DNA from: Paracoccaceae bacterium
GTDB lineage: Bacteria; Pseudomonadota; Alphaproteobacteria; Rhodobacterales; Rhodobacteraceae
Assembly (NCBI GenBank): GCA_024742705.1
Contig: JANSXZ010000013.1
Location: 1 to 64,000 of the forward strand
Direction: 5' to 3'
DNA length: 64,000 nt
Made by a program: the position numbers and the translations under genes. Shown here in pieces: positions 7,819-16,010 of the stretch. The notes under the pieces are model-generated. The model was not told the origin of the DNA. It did not search any database and saw only the letters and a program-made list of their open reading frames with translations. Position 1 is the stretch's first letter. Every line of letters begins with the position of its first letter.

Positions 7819-9213
7819 ATGAGCCCGAACCCGCCCAATCTGCGCCCCGATCTGGCGCCCGCGCCCCGACTGGGCACCGACGCCCGCGACGGCCAGCCGA
7901 CAATCGGCATGGTCAGCCTGGGCTGCCCCAAGGCACTGGTCGACAGTGAACGCATCCTGACCCGGCTGCGCGCCGAAGGCTATGCGATATCCTCGGATTA
8001 CGCCGGCGCCGACGCGGTGATCGTGAACACCTGCGGCTTTCTCGACAGCGCCAAGGCCGAAAGCCTGGACGCCATCGGCGAGGCACTGCGCGAGAACGGG
8101 CGGGTGATCGTCACAGGCTGTCTGGGTGCCGATCCCGATTACATCCGCGCGCACCACCCGAGGATCGAGGCGGTCACCGGCCCGCATCAATACGAACAGG
8201 TGCTGGACGCGGTGCACAAATCCGTGCCGCCCCGGCCCGACCCCTATGTCGATCTGCTGCCCGCCACAGGCATCAGCCTGACGCCCAGACACTATTCATA
8301 CTTAAAGATTTCAGAAGGTTGCAACCACAAGTGCAAGTTCTGCATCATCCCTGACATGCGTGGCCGTCTGGTCAGCCGGCCAGGGCACGCGGTGCTGCGC
8401 GAAGCCGAGAAGCTGGTTTCGGCCGGGGTGCGGGAACTTCTGGTTATCTCCCAGGATACAAGTGCTTATGGCCTGGACCGCAAGCACGATGTCAACTCAT
8501 GGAACGGCGCCGACCTGCGCAGCCACATCGTCGATCTGTCGCGGGCGCTTGGGCAACTGGGCGCCTGGGTGCGGCTGCATTACGTGTATCCCTACCCGCA
8601 TGTCCGCGACCTGATTCCGGTGATGGCCGACCCCGACAGCGGGCTTCTGCCCTATCTCGACATCCCGTTCCAGCACGCGCACCCTGACGTGCTGCGCCGC
8701 ATGGCGCGGCCCGCGGCGGCGGCGCGGACACTGGACGAGATCGAAGCCTGGCGCCGGATGTGCCCGGACATCACCCTGAGATCGACATTCATCGTCGGCT
8801 ATCCCGGCGAAACCGAAGCCGAATTCCAGACCCTCCTGGATTGGCTGGACGCGGCGCAACTGGATCGGGTGGGATGTTTTCAGTACGAAAACGTCGCCGG
8901 GGCCCGGTCGAACGCCCTGCCCGATCATGTGCCGGAAGACGTCAAGCAGGATAGGTGGAACCGCTTCATGGAAAAGGCCATGCGGATTTCCGCCGAGAAG
9001 CTGGCGGCAAAGGAAGGCCAGCTGTTGCAGGTCATCGTCGATGAGGTGGATGCCGAGGCCGCAACCTGCCGCACCATGGCGGACGCACCCGAGATCGACG
9101 GAAACCTGTTCATCGACAGGGATTTCGCCCATCTCAAGCCGGGTGACATCGTCACGGTCGAGGTCGAGGAAGCGGGCGACTACGATCTGTGGGGCCGTCT
9201 GGCCACGCCTTAG
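7819..9213 (+). CDS. rimO: Ribosomal protein S12 methylthiotransferase RimO
   Basis: A 464-residue radical-SAM methylthiotransferase. The N-terminal UPF0004 domain supplies Cys36 (SLGCPKAL), Cys72 (NTCGF) and Cys101 (TGCLG) for one 4Fe-4S cluster. The radical-SAM motif CNHKCKFC gives Cys168, Cys172 and Cys175 for the second. The C-terminal 65 residues form the TRAM domain. The [13 protein letters not shown] motif separates RimO from MiaB-type enzymes. It modifies the conserved Asp of ribosomal protein S12. The gene ends two bases before a convergent small exported-protein gene. No strong ribosome-binding site is visible at 7819, but the start fits the family. Confidence 0.96.
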   Translation: MSPNPPNLRPDLAPAPRLGTDARDGQPTIGMVSLGCPKALVDSERILTRLRAEGYAISSDYAGADAVIVNTCGFLDSAKAESLDAIGEALRENGRVIVTGCLGADPDYIRAHHPRIEAVTGPHQYEQVLDAVHKSVPPRPDPYVDLLPATGISLTPRHYSYLKISEGCNHKCKFCIIPDMRGRLVSRPGHAVLREAEKLVSAGVRELLVISQDTSAYGLDRKHDVNSWNGADLRSHIVDLSRALGQLGAWVRLHYVYPYPHVRDLIPVMADPDSGLLPYLDIPFQHAHPDVLRRMARPAAAARTLDEIEAWRRMCPDITLRSTFIVGYPGETEAEFQTLLDWLDAAQLDRVGCFQYENVAGARSNALPDHVPEDVKQDRWNRFMEKAMRISAEKLAAKEGQLLQVIVDEVDAEAATCRTMADAPEIDGNLFIDRDFAHLKPGDIVTVEVEEAGDYDLWGRLATP

Positions 9214-9215
9214 GA

Positions 9216-9566
9216 TCAGCGCGAAAGACGTTCCAGCGCATAGCCATTTGCCCATGTGCCGTGCAGGCTGCCATCGGACATCAGCACATAGACCACCGGA
9301 TAGCTGTCGCCCCAGTCAACGACGAGAACCGCACCATCGAAGCGCCCGGTGCCGCGATAACTCTGATCGCCGACGCGCCAGGCGAGGTTCACGGTGCTGC
9401 CGGTCTGCGTCAGGCGCACCGTTCCTTCATAGGAAGACCCGTCGGCATTGCGGCCCTGCACCATATAGGTGCCGGTCAGGCGGTTATTGGCGCTGGCGGG
9501 GCCGGCAACGGCAGTGGCCAGAACCATCGCCAGCGCGGCGCGCCGGGTGTGGCGGGACAGGGGCAT
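9216..9566 (-). CDS. Small exported protein of unknown function
   Basis: A 116-residue protein that I do not recognise beyond being a conserved-looking exported protein. Residues 1-26 are a signal peptide (RHTRRAALAMVLATAVAG, ASA cleavage). The mature part is about 90 residues of beta-rich sequence with alternating Gly/Thr/Ser and aromatic residues (GTYMVQGRNADGSSYEGTV, then YVLMSDGSLHGTWANG), which suggests a small periplasmic beta-barrel or lipocalin-like fold. No cysteine is present after the signal. It is divergent from the DUF393 gene across 121 bp. Confidence 0.75.
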   Translation of the reverse strand: MPLSRHTRRAALAMVLATAVAGPASANNRLTGTYMVQGRNADGSSYEGTVRLTQTGSTVNLAWRVGDQSYRGTGRFDGAVLVVDWGDSYPVVYVLMSDGSLHGTWANGYALERLSR

Positions 9567-9687
9567 CGGCTTCTCCTCGTGCGCGGATACGTTGATGTTA
9601 GGCCGGCGCGGGCGACAAACCTACCCGCAATTGCGACCTTCTGTCCGTTTTTCTGGCAAAGCCAGGCGGGCGGCATAGTTCCAGTGC

Positions 9688-10086
9688 ATGGAACAAGATC
9701 AAACAACCCGCGTGCTTTACAACGATGCCTGCCCGGTTTGCCGCCGCGAGATCCGGCACTATGACAGTTATGCCCGTGCGCGCAGCCTGCCCCTTCGATT
9801 CGAAGACCTGAACGAGGGCGATCTGCGCGACTGGGGTGTCGATCCCGATCAGGCGGCGCGACGGCTTCATGTTCTGCACAACGGCACGGTCCACGCCGGT
9901 ATTCCCGCGTTTCTTGTACTGTGGCGCGAAATGCCCAGGTATCGGTGGCTGGCGCGGGTCGTGGCGCTGCCCGGTCTGCGTCAGGGCGCATCGCTTGTCT
10001 ATGACCGCATCCTCGCGCCGATGCTCTACCGCTGGCACCTTCGGCGCAGCGGCACGGCATCCAGCGCGCGCAAACTCAGGCCCTGA
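9688..10086 (+). CDS. DUF393 (DCC family) thiol-disulfide oxidoreductase-like protein
   Basis: A 132-residue protein with the DCC-family start YNDACPVCRRE, in which Cys15 and Cys18 form a CPVC pair resembling a thioredoxin-type active site. A hydrophobic block (AFLVLWREMPRYRWLARVVALPGL) is typical of the family. The family is predicted to carry out thiol-disulfide exchange; the substrate is unknown. It converges with the DUF6455 gene and overlaps it by 11 bp at the 3' ends. Confidence 0.85.
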   Translation: MEQDQTTRVLYNDACPVCRREIRHYDSYARARSLPLRFEDLNEGDLRDWGVDPDQAARRLHVLHNGTVHAGIPAFLVLWREMPRYRWLARVVALPGLRQGASLVYDRILAPMLYRWHLRRSGTASSARKLRP

Positions 10087-10327
10087 GCCGCGCCAGCATC
10101 TCGGCGTTGCGGCAATAATCCGGTGTGGCGTCGGCCTGTGGCGTCTGCGCCATCCACTGGCCGCAGTCATCCGGCTTGCTGCATCCGGTGCACCGCAGCA
10201 CCGCATCGGCGATTTCATCGAAATCCATCGTCCCGCGAAACGCCGCTTCCTCAAGGTCGACGCCCACGGTCGTCGCCATCCGGTCAACCAGCGCGGCGTG
10301 ATCTTTCAGTGTCTTGATCTCATACAT
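10076..10327 (-). CDS. DUF6455 family protein
   Basis: An 83-residue protein with four cysteines at 46, 49, 55 and 72 (RCTGCSKPDDCGQW and YCRN). Together with the RMATTVGVDL segment near residue 16, this arrangement matches the small Rhodobacterales family DUF6455. The Cys arrangement suggests metal binding or a redox role, but no function is established. The ATG at 10327 follows GGAAGGG at about nine bases; an upstream in-frame ATG at 10360 would add 11 residues without a better site. Confidence 0.78.
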   Translation of the reverse strand: MYEIKTLKDHAALVDRMATTVGVDLEEAAFRGTMDFDEIADAVLRCTGCSKPDDCGQWMAQTPQADATPDYCRNAEMLARLRA

Positions 10328-10414
10328 CCGACAAGCCCTTCCTGCTGAAGCTTGCGACAACCCTGGACCAAACCCGGCATCGGCGCATTGATACAGGTCA
10401 ATACGCCGAAGCGC

Positions 10415-10795
10415 TCAGGCACCGGTGCGGGCCGCCAGATAGTGGCGCACACCGTCCTGAACACGGCGAAACCTGTCGCCGCCCAGCTTGCGGCCGCCGT
10501 ACCAGCGGGTGACCACGATCATGTGGTTTTCGAGACCTTCGCGCGCCATCATCCGCAGGATCACGGCGCCCGCGCCGGTTTCGCCGTCGTCGCCTTTCAG
10601 ATCACCCGCAGGCGTGCGCGCGGCCCAGCTGTTGTGCGTCGCGCGGGCATAGCTTTTCTCGCTGCGCAGGGCCTCAAGCGTCGCAGCAACGTCGCGCGCA
10701 TCCCGAACCGGTGCGCCGCTGACCGCGTAACGCGATCCGCGATCCGTCACCACGATGCCGCATTTCAGCAGCCCGCCGGTTCGCGCGCCGCTCAA
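10415..10795 (-). CDS. YigZ/IMPACT family protein, TTG start
   Basis: A 126-residue protein matching the N-terminal IMPACT/UPF0029 domain: KSYARATHNSWAAR, then DLKGDDGETGAGAVILRMM, NHMIVVTRWYGGRKLGG, and the terminal GVRHYL. It lacks the C-terminal domain of the roughly 200-residue E. coli YigZ, as do many alphaproteobacterial versions. No in-frame ATG fits. A TTG at 10795 overlaps the M48 stop codon as TTGA and is the likely start by translational coupling; a GTG inside the GIVVTD segment is the alternative. IMPACT proteins are linked to translation control in eukaryotes, but the bacterial role is unclear. Confidence 0.8.
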   Translation of the reverse strand: MSGARTGGLLKCGIVVTDRGSRYAVSGAPVRDARDVAATLEALRSEKSYARATHNSWAARTPAGDLKGDDGETGAGAVILRMMAREGLENHMIVVTRWYGGRKLGGDRFRRVQDGVRHYLAARTGA

Positions 10796-11505
10796 CCGCC
10801 CGCCCGCAGCCGTGCCACGGTGTCGACTACACGCTGATAGCGTTCGGCATTGGGCGGGTGCGTGCCCAGAAACCGGTTGCCCGGATCGGGAATCCGGCTG
10901 AAAAACCGTGCCCCCACCAGCGGATCGTACCCCGCGCGCCACGCAATCAGCGTGCCCAGTTCATCGGCCTCCAGTTCGAAATCGCGCGAGTAGGTGCGCG
11001 CGCCCACGGCGGCGCCCAGCCGCTGCGCGCTCTGGACATCTGCCGCCGAACCGCCTGTCAGCGTAGCAAGCCCGGCAAAGATCACCGCGCCGGCGGCGGC
11101 GTTCTGCGCCTGCCGCGTCAGATGGCCCTGAATGTGATGGGCGGCCTCGTGGCTCATCACAAAAGCGACCTCGTCGCGGTTGCGCGCATCCGCGATCAGC
11201 GCAAGGGTGAAGGTGATGACAGGCCGCCCGTTCTGATCGACGCTCTGGTAGGCGTTCGGGGGCGCGCCGCGGTTGTCGTCGACAACGATCCGGAAATCGC
11301 AATTCACACCGCTGGTCAGGCGCAGACATTCCCGCTCGGCCACAGGTTCGACCGTGCGCAGCACCTGAACGAAGTTGCGCGCCGCCTGTTCCGGCGTCTG
11401 CACCACATCGGTGCCAGCCGCGGCGGGAGCGGGCATCGCGGTGGGGGCCGGCGCCACATCGCAGCCCGCAACCCCCAACGCTGCAATCAGAATCAGCCAG
11501 CGCAT
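10792..11505 (-). CDS. M48 family metalloprotease, lipoprotein
   Basis: A 237-residue predicted lipoprotein: signal MRWLILIAALGVAGC with a lipobox ending at Cys15. The zinc motif HEAAH is at residues 119-123, and FELEAD near 176-181 supplies the third ligand region of M48 peptidases. The substrate is unknown; M48 lipoproteins of the BepA/LoiP type act in envelope quality control, which is an inference here. The ATG at 11505 has AAGGA seven bases upstream; longer ORF starts upstream are not supported. It is followed by the coupled YigZ-like gene. Confidence 0.9.
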   Translation of the reverse strand: MRWLILIAALGVAGCDVAPAPTAMPAPAAAGTDVVQTPEQAARNFVQVLRTVEPVAERECLRLTSGVNCDFRIVVDDNRGAPPNAYQSVDQNGRPVITFTLALIADARNRDEVAFVMSHEAAHHIQGHLTRQAQNAAAGAVIFAGLATLTGGSAADVQSAQRLGAAVGARTYSRDFELEADELGTLIAWRAGYDPLVGARFFSRIPDPGNRFLGTHPPNAERYQRVVDTVARLRAGG

Positions 11506-11634
11506 GTCGGTCCTTTCCCCTGAGAGAGCGTTTGCGAGCAAGATTACCATGCGTTGCCCGCGCCGCCAGACCCGATGCCGCGATTGTGTGGAGACACGCT
11601 TGCAATCGCGCGCGCCACCCGCCACCCTCGCGGC

Positions 11635-11883
11635 ATGTTTACAATCGAACACGAATTCGACTCGACCGTGATCACCCTGATCGACGATGGCGCGGCCCCG
11701 CTTCAGGAGGATGTGATCATCAACGGTTTCGCTGAATGTATCACGGTCGAACAGTTCAGCCCGCGCACCGACGAGGTGATGCGCATCACCCTTTCGCTGG
11801 AACAGCTGCGCGACCTGGCCGCCGCATTGGACCTGCCCGAGGGCGTCTATTCGTTGCGTCAGCCCGATCGCCGGGGATCCTGA
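11635..11883 (+). CDS. Conserved hypothetical small protein
   Basis: An 82-residue acidic protein without signal peptide, membrane segment or cysteine motif: MFTIEHEFDSTVITLIDDG, then ITVEQFSPRTDEVMRITLSLEQLRDLAAALDLPEGVY. The beta-rich first half and helical LRDLAAALDLPEG segment suggest a compact globular domain. I do not recognise a named family. The ribosome-binding site is weak. It lies between the divergent M48 gene and the nitroreductase, about 70 bp upstream of the latter and on the same strand. Confidence 0.6.
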   Translation: MFTIEHEFDSTVITLIDDGAAPLQEDVIINGFAECITVEQFSPRTDEVMRITLSLEQLRDLAAALDLPEGVYSLRQPDRRGS

Positions 11884-11954
11884 GGGCGTTTGCACTTGAA
11901 TCCGCGGGATGTGCGGCCAATCTAGGGGTCTGTAGATGTAAAAAGGCTTCACAT

Positions 11955-12533
11955 ATGCCCGATCCCAATCCATCCGCCCTGAACTTCCTGCTGCACCGCC
12001 GCTCGCGCCCAGCCAAGACGCTGGCTCCTCCGGTGCCAGACAGCGCCACCCTGACCACCCTTCTCACGGCCGCCGCGCGCACGCCCGATCACGGCAAGCT
12101 TGAGCCATGGCGCTTTGTGGTCGTGCAAGGCGCCGCCTTTGCACGCCTGTCCGATCTGGTCGCGCAACGCGGCGCCGCCTTGGGGCATGGCCCCGAAGAC
12201 ATCGCCAAGGCGCAGACACAATACGACATGGGCCATCTGGCGGTGGTCGTCATCGAAGTGCGCCGGGCCTCGGAAAAGATCCCGCCACTGGAACAGACCT
12301 ACTCGGCCGGCGCCGTGTGCCTCGCGCTGGTGAATGCGGCGCTGGCGGCAGGATGGGGGGCGAACTGGCTCAGCGGTTGGCCCAGCCACGACCCGGAGTT
12401 CTGCGGGCAGGCTTTCGGGCTGGCGCCGCACGAAAGGGTCGCCGGGCTGATCCACATCGGAACCGAAACAACGGTGCCCCCGGAACGGCCGCGCCCGGAC
12501 ATCGGCGCGCTGACCACCTGGCTGACAGAATGA
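11955..12533 (+). CDS. Nitroreductase family protein (YdjA-like)
   Basis: A 192-residue FMN-dependent nitroreductase-fold protein. FLLHRRSRPAKTL at residues 9-21 is the FMN-phosphate binding RRS motif. TAAARTPDHGKLEPWRFVVV near 38-57 is the conserved PDHGKLEPWRF block of the YdjA/RutE-like group, and GWGANWLSGW near 133 is the second flavin contact. It probably reduces quinones, nitroaromatics or related electrophiles with NAD(P)H; the substrate is unknown. Its stop codon overlaps the start of the EI24 gene as ATGA. Confidence 0.9.
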   Translation: MPDPNPSALNFLLHRRSRPAKTLAPPVPDSATLTTLLTAAARTPDHGKLEPWRFVVVQGAAFARLSDLVAQRGAALGHGPEDIAKAQTQYDMGHLAVVVIEVRRASEKIPPLEQTYSAGAVCLALVNAALAAGWGANWLSGWPSHDPEFCGQAFGLAPHERVAGLIHIGTETTVPPERPRPDIGALTTWLTE

Positions 12534-13246
12534 TCCTCGCCGCCTTCCTCAAGGCGCTCGGCCAGATCGGCGATCCGCGGTTCCGCCGGGTTCTTGGGCT
12601 GGGGATCCTTCTCGCGCTCGGGCTGCTGATCGGCGCGTCGGCGGGATTGCTCTGGCTCCTCGACCGCGCCCTGGGCGAAGAAATCACCCTTCCGTTGCTG
12701 GGACAGGTCGCATGGCTCGACGATCTGCTCGGCTGGTCTTCGGCGCTGGCGATGCTGGTGCTCTCGGTCTTCCTGATGATTCCGGTGGCATCCGCGATCA
12801 CGTCAATGATGCTGGACCAGGTCGCGCAGGCCGTCGAAGACCGGCACTACCCGCACTTGCCGCCCGCCGCCCCGGTGCCCATCACGGATGTTCTGCGCGA
12901 CACCGCCGGCTTCCTCGCGGTTCTCGTGGCGGCCAACCTCGCGGCGATCGTGCTGTACCTGCTGTTCGCGCCTGCGGCGCTACTGATCTTCTGGGCCGTG
13001 AACGGGTTTCTTCTGGGCCGCGAGTATTTCACCCTGGTGGCCATGCGAAGGCTGGGCCGCGACGCGGCGCGCCAACTGCGCCGCACCCACGCCGGGCGGA
13101 TCTGGTTGGCGGGAACGCTGATGGCGGTTCCGCTGACGTTGCCTATCCTGAACCTGATCGTTCCGATCCTCGGCGCCGCCACCTTCACCCATATCTTCCA
13201 CCGGCTCAACTCATCCGGTCGAACCAGTCCAGATCGCGCACCGTGA
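12530..13246 (+). CDS. EI24 domain-containing (CysZ-like) membrane protein
   Basis: A 238-residue integral membrane protein with about four to five hydrophobic helices (near residues 20-42, 66-86, 125-155 and 190-220). The PVASAITSMMLDQVAQAVEDRHYP segment after the second helix and the VNGFLLGREYFTLVAMRR segment are typical of the EI24/CysZ family. CysZ is a sulfate permease in E. coli; the alphaproteobacterial members are usually only called EI24 proteins, so sulfate transport is possible but not shown. Coupled to the nitroreductase by a 4-bp overlap. The 3' end overlaps the convergent DUF1467 gene by 41 bp. Confidence 0.85.
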   Translation: MILAAFLKALGQIGDPRFRRVLGLGILLALGLLIGASAGLLWLLDRALGEEITLPLLGQVAWLDDLLGWSSALAMLVLSVFLMIPVASAITSMMLDQVAQAVEDRHYPHLPPAAPVPITDVLRDTAGFLAVLVAANLAAIVLYLLFAPAALLIFWAVNGFLLGREYFTLVAMRRLGRDAARQLRRTHAGRIWLAGTLMAVPLTLPILNLIVPILGAATFTHIFHRLNSSGRTSPDRAP

Positions 13247-13472
13247 TCCAGCCCGAAAGGATCACCGCGCAAGCCACGGCCCAAAGGACGAAGGCGACCG
13301 CCGTGGTGATCCACGCCTTGCGCCGCAAACCATGCACCTCGGGCGCACCGGCATGGGTGCCCGGCACGATTTCGCCCAGATCGCCCTGGGTTTTCACGCG
13401 GATCGGCAAAACCACGAGAAAGGTCATAAACCAGAACACGGCATAAAGCACCAGTGCCGAAGTGATACCCAT
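13206..13472 (-). CDS. DUF1467 family membrane protein
   Basis: An 88-residue protein with two transmembrane helices, about residues 5-24 (SALVLYAVFWFMTFLVVLP) and 55-76 (ITTAVAFVLWAVACAVIL), joined by the loop RVKTQGDLGEIVPGTHAGAP. The FWFMTFLVVLPIRVKTQ motif is diagnostic of DUF1467. It lies downstream of mce, the arrangement commonly seen in Rhodobacteraceae, separated here by 107 bp. Function unknown. Confidence 0.88.
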   Translation of the reverse strand: MGITSALVLYAVFWFMTFLVVLPIRVKTQGDLGEIVPGTHAGAPEVHGLRRKAWITTAVAFVLWAVACAVILSGWITVRDLDWFDRMS

Positions 13473-13501
13473 TTCAATATCCTTTCAAGAGCGCCGCGCG
13501 C

Positions 13502-13559
13502 CCTTCCTTTCGCCAGAAACATCCCCGCCGGAGGCCTGCGTCTTGTTCAAAAGACGCAG
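13502..13559. repeat. Dispersed intergenic repeat, copy A (degenerate)
   Basis: CCTTCCTTTCGCCAGAAACA at 13502-13521 followed by TCCCCGCCGGAG matches the core of the copies at 21931 and 47860. It is followed by a hairpin in which CTGCGTCTT (13536-13544) pairs with AAGACGCAG (13551-13559). It lies between the tandem minus-strand genes mce and DUF1467. Confidence 0.55.
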
Positions 13560-13579
13560 TCGCTGGAATGGATGTGCGA

Positions 13580-13984
13580 TCACACCTGTTCCAGTTCAAC
13601 CAGGCATCCATTGAAATCCTTGGGATGCAGGAACAAAACCGGCTTTCCATGCGCGCCGATCTTTGGCTCGCCCGATCCCAGAACCCGCGCGCCGGTTTGC
13701 TTGAGATGGTCACGGGCGGCCAGGATATCCTCGACCTCATAACAGACATGGTGGATGCCACCCGCAGGGTTTTTCTCAAGGAACCCGCGGATCGGGCTGT
13801 CGTCGCCCAAGGGATACAGCAGTTCGATCTTGGTGTTGGGCAGTTCGATGAACACAACGGTGACACCGTGATCAGGCTCGTCCTGGGGCGCGCCCACCTT
13901 GGCACCCAGCGCGGCGCGGTACTGTTCGGATGCGGCCTCGAGGTCGGGCACCGCGATGGCGACATGGTTCAGACGTCCGATCAT
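13580..13984 (-). CDS. mce: Methylmalonyl-CoA epimerase
   Basis: A 134-residue single glyoxalase/VOC-fold enzyme. LNHVAIAVPD at residues 5-14 carries the first metal His7, FIELPNTKIELLYPL near 45-59 holds the second site, GGIHHVCYEV near 75 gives the next His, and the terminal CLVELEQV supplies the last Glu. It interconverts (R)- and (S)-methylmalonyl-CoA in propionyl-CoA catabolism and the ethylmalonyl-CoA pathway. It is followed by the DUF1467 gene on the same strand. Confidence 0.95.
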   Translation of the reverse strand: MIGRLNHVAIAVPDLEAASEQYRAALGAKVGAPQDEPDHGVTVVFIELPNTKIELLYPLGDDSPIRGFLEKNPAGGIHHVCYEVEDILAARDHLKQTGARVLGSGEPKIGAHGKPVLFLHPKDFNGCLVELEQV

Positions 13985-14125
13985 AGTGAGACTCCCTTCG
14001 TGCTCTAGGACGTGGCGGTTATGCGGCGTGATCGGACAAAGCGCAAGCCGGCGACGCCGTTAACCGGCTGTTCACCAGCAGGGCGCATCCTGATGGCAAT
14101 CAACACATGGAAGAAGGAAGCAAAG

Positions 14126-14869
14126 ATGGACGATTCGGACCCTCTCGCCACGACTGCACCGCCGCCCACGGCGGCGCGCCCTCTTCTGGGGCTGACCGTT
14201 CTGGTGGTCGAAGACAGCCGCCTCGCATCCGAGGCTATGCGGCTCTTGTGCCTGCGCAGCGGCGCCCGGATCCGTCGCGCGGATACCCTGCGCGCCGCGC
14301 GCCGCCACCTTCAGATCTACCGGCCGGCGGTTGTGATCGTCGATCTCGGCCTGCCCGACGGTTCGGGGGCGGAACTGATCACGGAACTGGCGCAGGCGGC
14401 ACCCCGAATCGATGTGATCCTTGCAACATCCGGAGAGGAAAGCGCCGCCGACCTTGCGGAAGCATCCGGCGCCGACGGCTTCCTGGCCAAACCCGTGACC
14501 TCGCTGGCCACCTTCCAGTCCGAGGTTCTCAGCCGCCTGCCACCCGACCGTCAGCCCGCCGGACCGCGCATCCTGCAAGAGGAAGACATTCGCCCCGACA
14601 CCATCGCCTTCCACGACGATATGGCCCATGCCGAAAGCCTGCTGTCGATGCTCGCGCGGCCCGATGAAGGTCCCGAGGCCGCGCCCCGCCACATAGACTA
14701 TATCGCGCAGTTCGTCGGCGGCGTGGCGAGTTGCGCCGGCGACAACGATCTGGCGCGGGCCGCCAACGATCTGACACAGGCGCGCGCGCGAGGCAAAGCA
14801 ACCGCCGCCATCGCCGCGCGCATGACGGAACTGGTCCGCACCCGCCTGAAACGCAGGCAGGTGATCTGA
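14126..14869 (+). CDS. Response regulator receiver-domain protein
   Basis: A 247-residue protein with an N-terminal receiver domain at about 22-140: acidic pair Glu29-Asp30 (LVVEDSR), phosphoacceptor Asp73 (VVIVDLGLPDG), Thr101/Ser102 and Lys122 (LAKP). The C-terminal 100 residues are helical and lack any DNA-binding or enzymatic motif that I recognise, so output is probably by protein-protein contact. No histidine kinase lies nearby. The ATG at 14126 is preceded by AAGGAAG at six bases and is preferred to 14012 or 14093. Confidence 0.85.
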   Translation: MDDSDPLATTAPPPTAARPLLGLTVLVVEDSRLASEAMRLLCLRSGARIRRADTLRAARRHLQIYRPAVVIVDLGLPDGSGAELITELAQAAPRIDVILATSGEESAADLAEASGADGFLAKPVTSLATFQSEVLSRLPPDRQPAGPRILQEEDIRPDTIAFHDDMAHAESLLSMLARPDEGPEAAPRHIDYIAQFVGGVASCAGDNDLARAANDLTQARARGKATAAIAARMTELVRTRLKRRQVI

Positions 14870-15235
14870 GACCCGATGGCACCGTGGGCCCCGCCAGTGA
14901 CATCCGATCGGGATGACCGCACGAGGCGACCGTACACCCGACGGCGAACCGATGTCATGCGCGGGGCGATGTCCGGTGCCACGGCGGGCCGCACCCTTGC
15001 GCCCGGGCACGACGTCATCGAACTGCCCACGAGGCAGGAATGCACGACGCCTGCGGCCCCACAAGCGCCCGGAAGATGCGCCGCGCGCCGGGCCTATGGC
15101 ACTTGGGTGGCTCGATCGGCCGACTCCGTCAAATGGGTGCCGCAGCCAAGCCGGGCACATTCCTGCGCGAAGCCGCGGAACCCAGAGGCCGGGCCGTTGC
15201 ACCGCCCAGGCGCGCGGCGGGGCCCCTGCGCCGCT
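14870..15235. other. 366-bp intergenic region without a recognisable gene
   Basis: The gap lies between the 3' ends of the response-regulator and GNAT genes. Open frames cross it on both strands, but their translations are Arg/Pro-rich and resemble no family I know. I see no terminator with a T-run, RNA gene or repeat copy. Confidence 0.4.
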
Positions 15236-15955
15236 TCAAGCCAGGGTTGGATCACCGCCGACACGCACCGGTGCCGTCAGCCCACCCAACGTTTGCAACT
15301 GTATTCCCTGCGCGTCGAAGTTGGCCGCGTCCAGCCAACGCTCGAAGGCGGCGCACAGGCCGGGCCAATCCACATCGGTACAGGCAAACCAGGCGGTGTC
15401 ACGGTTGCGGCCCTTGACCACCATGTGTTGCCGAAACACACCTTCGAAACTGAACCCGAGCCGTTGGGCCGCGCGACGGGACGGATGGTTCAGCGCGTTG
15501 CACTTCCATTCGTACCGCCGATAACCTGCCGCGAAAGCCCATTGCATCATCAGGAACATCGCCTCGGTCGCGGCGCGGGTCCGTTGCAGGGCCGGGGCGA
15601 AACAGATGTTGCCCACTTCGATGCTGCCCATCGTGGGATCGATCCGCAGAAAGCTTGCAACGCCCGACGGCGCGGCGTCGGGCGACGTCCGCACGGCATA
15701 GAACATGTGGCCCGGCGTGGCCAAGGTGGTGCGCACCCAGTCGCCGTAGTCCTGTGCCGAGCCGAACGGTCCGGCGGGCATATAGTCCCAGAGTTGATCA
15801 TGGCCGGCGAACTGCGCGTGCAAGGGCGCGGCGTCGGTTTCGCGAAGGGGTGCGAGGTGGCAATACCGGCCCGAAAGCACACGCCCGTCGGGCGCTGGCG
15901 GCGGGGTCCAGTCCGGTACGGGCGGACCGACGGGGCGGGCGGATTTTTCGATCAT
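15236..15955 (-). CDS. GNAT family N-acetyltransferase (RimJ/RimL-like)
   Basis: A 239-residue acetyltransferase of the RimL-like group: HLAPLRETDAAPLHAQFAG near 33, LWDYMPAGPFGSAQDYGDWV near 55, EVGNICFAPALQRTRAATEAMFLMM near 112-137 for the acetyl-CoA binding region, and YRRYEWKCNALNHPSRRAAQRLGFSFEG near 145-172. The KCNALNHPSR-AAQRLGF motif is typical of members that acetylate small molecules or protein N termini; the substrate is unknown. It sits 55 bp upstream of the end of the DUF1501 gene on the same strand. Confidence 0.9.
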   Translation of the reverse strand: MIEKSARPVGPPVPDWTPPPAPDGRVLSGRYCHLAPLRETDAAPLHAQFAGHDQLWDYMPAGPFGSAQDYGDWVRTTLATPGHMFYAVRTSPDAAPSGVASFLRIDPTMGSIEVGNICFAPALQRTRAATEAMFLMMQWAFAAGYRRYEWKCNALNHPSRRAAQRLGFSFEGVFRQHMVVKGRNRDTAWFACTDVDWPGLCAAFERWLDAANFDAQGIQLQTLGGLTAPVRVGGDPTLA

Positions 15956-16010
15956 GATTGAAGGTAGCTCGGGCCGCGCCGCCTGCCAAGCGCGATCGCA
16001 TCCCGCGCCA

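Noticed and set aside
5751-7949. 732-codon plus-strand frame across asmA
   Set aside because: Arg/Gln-rich shadow of the asmA-like gene with no recognisable domain.
14870-15235. Pseudogene remnant
   Set aside because: All six frames were considered and none gave a recognisable degraded domain; treated as plain intergenic sequence.
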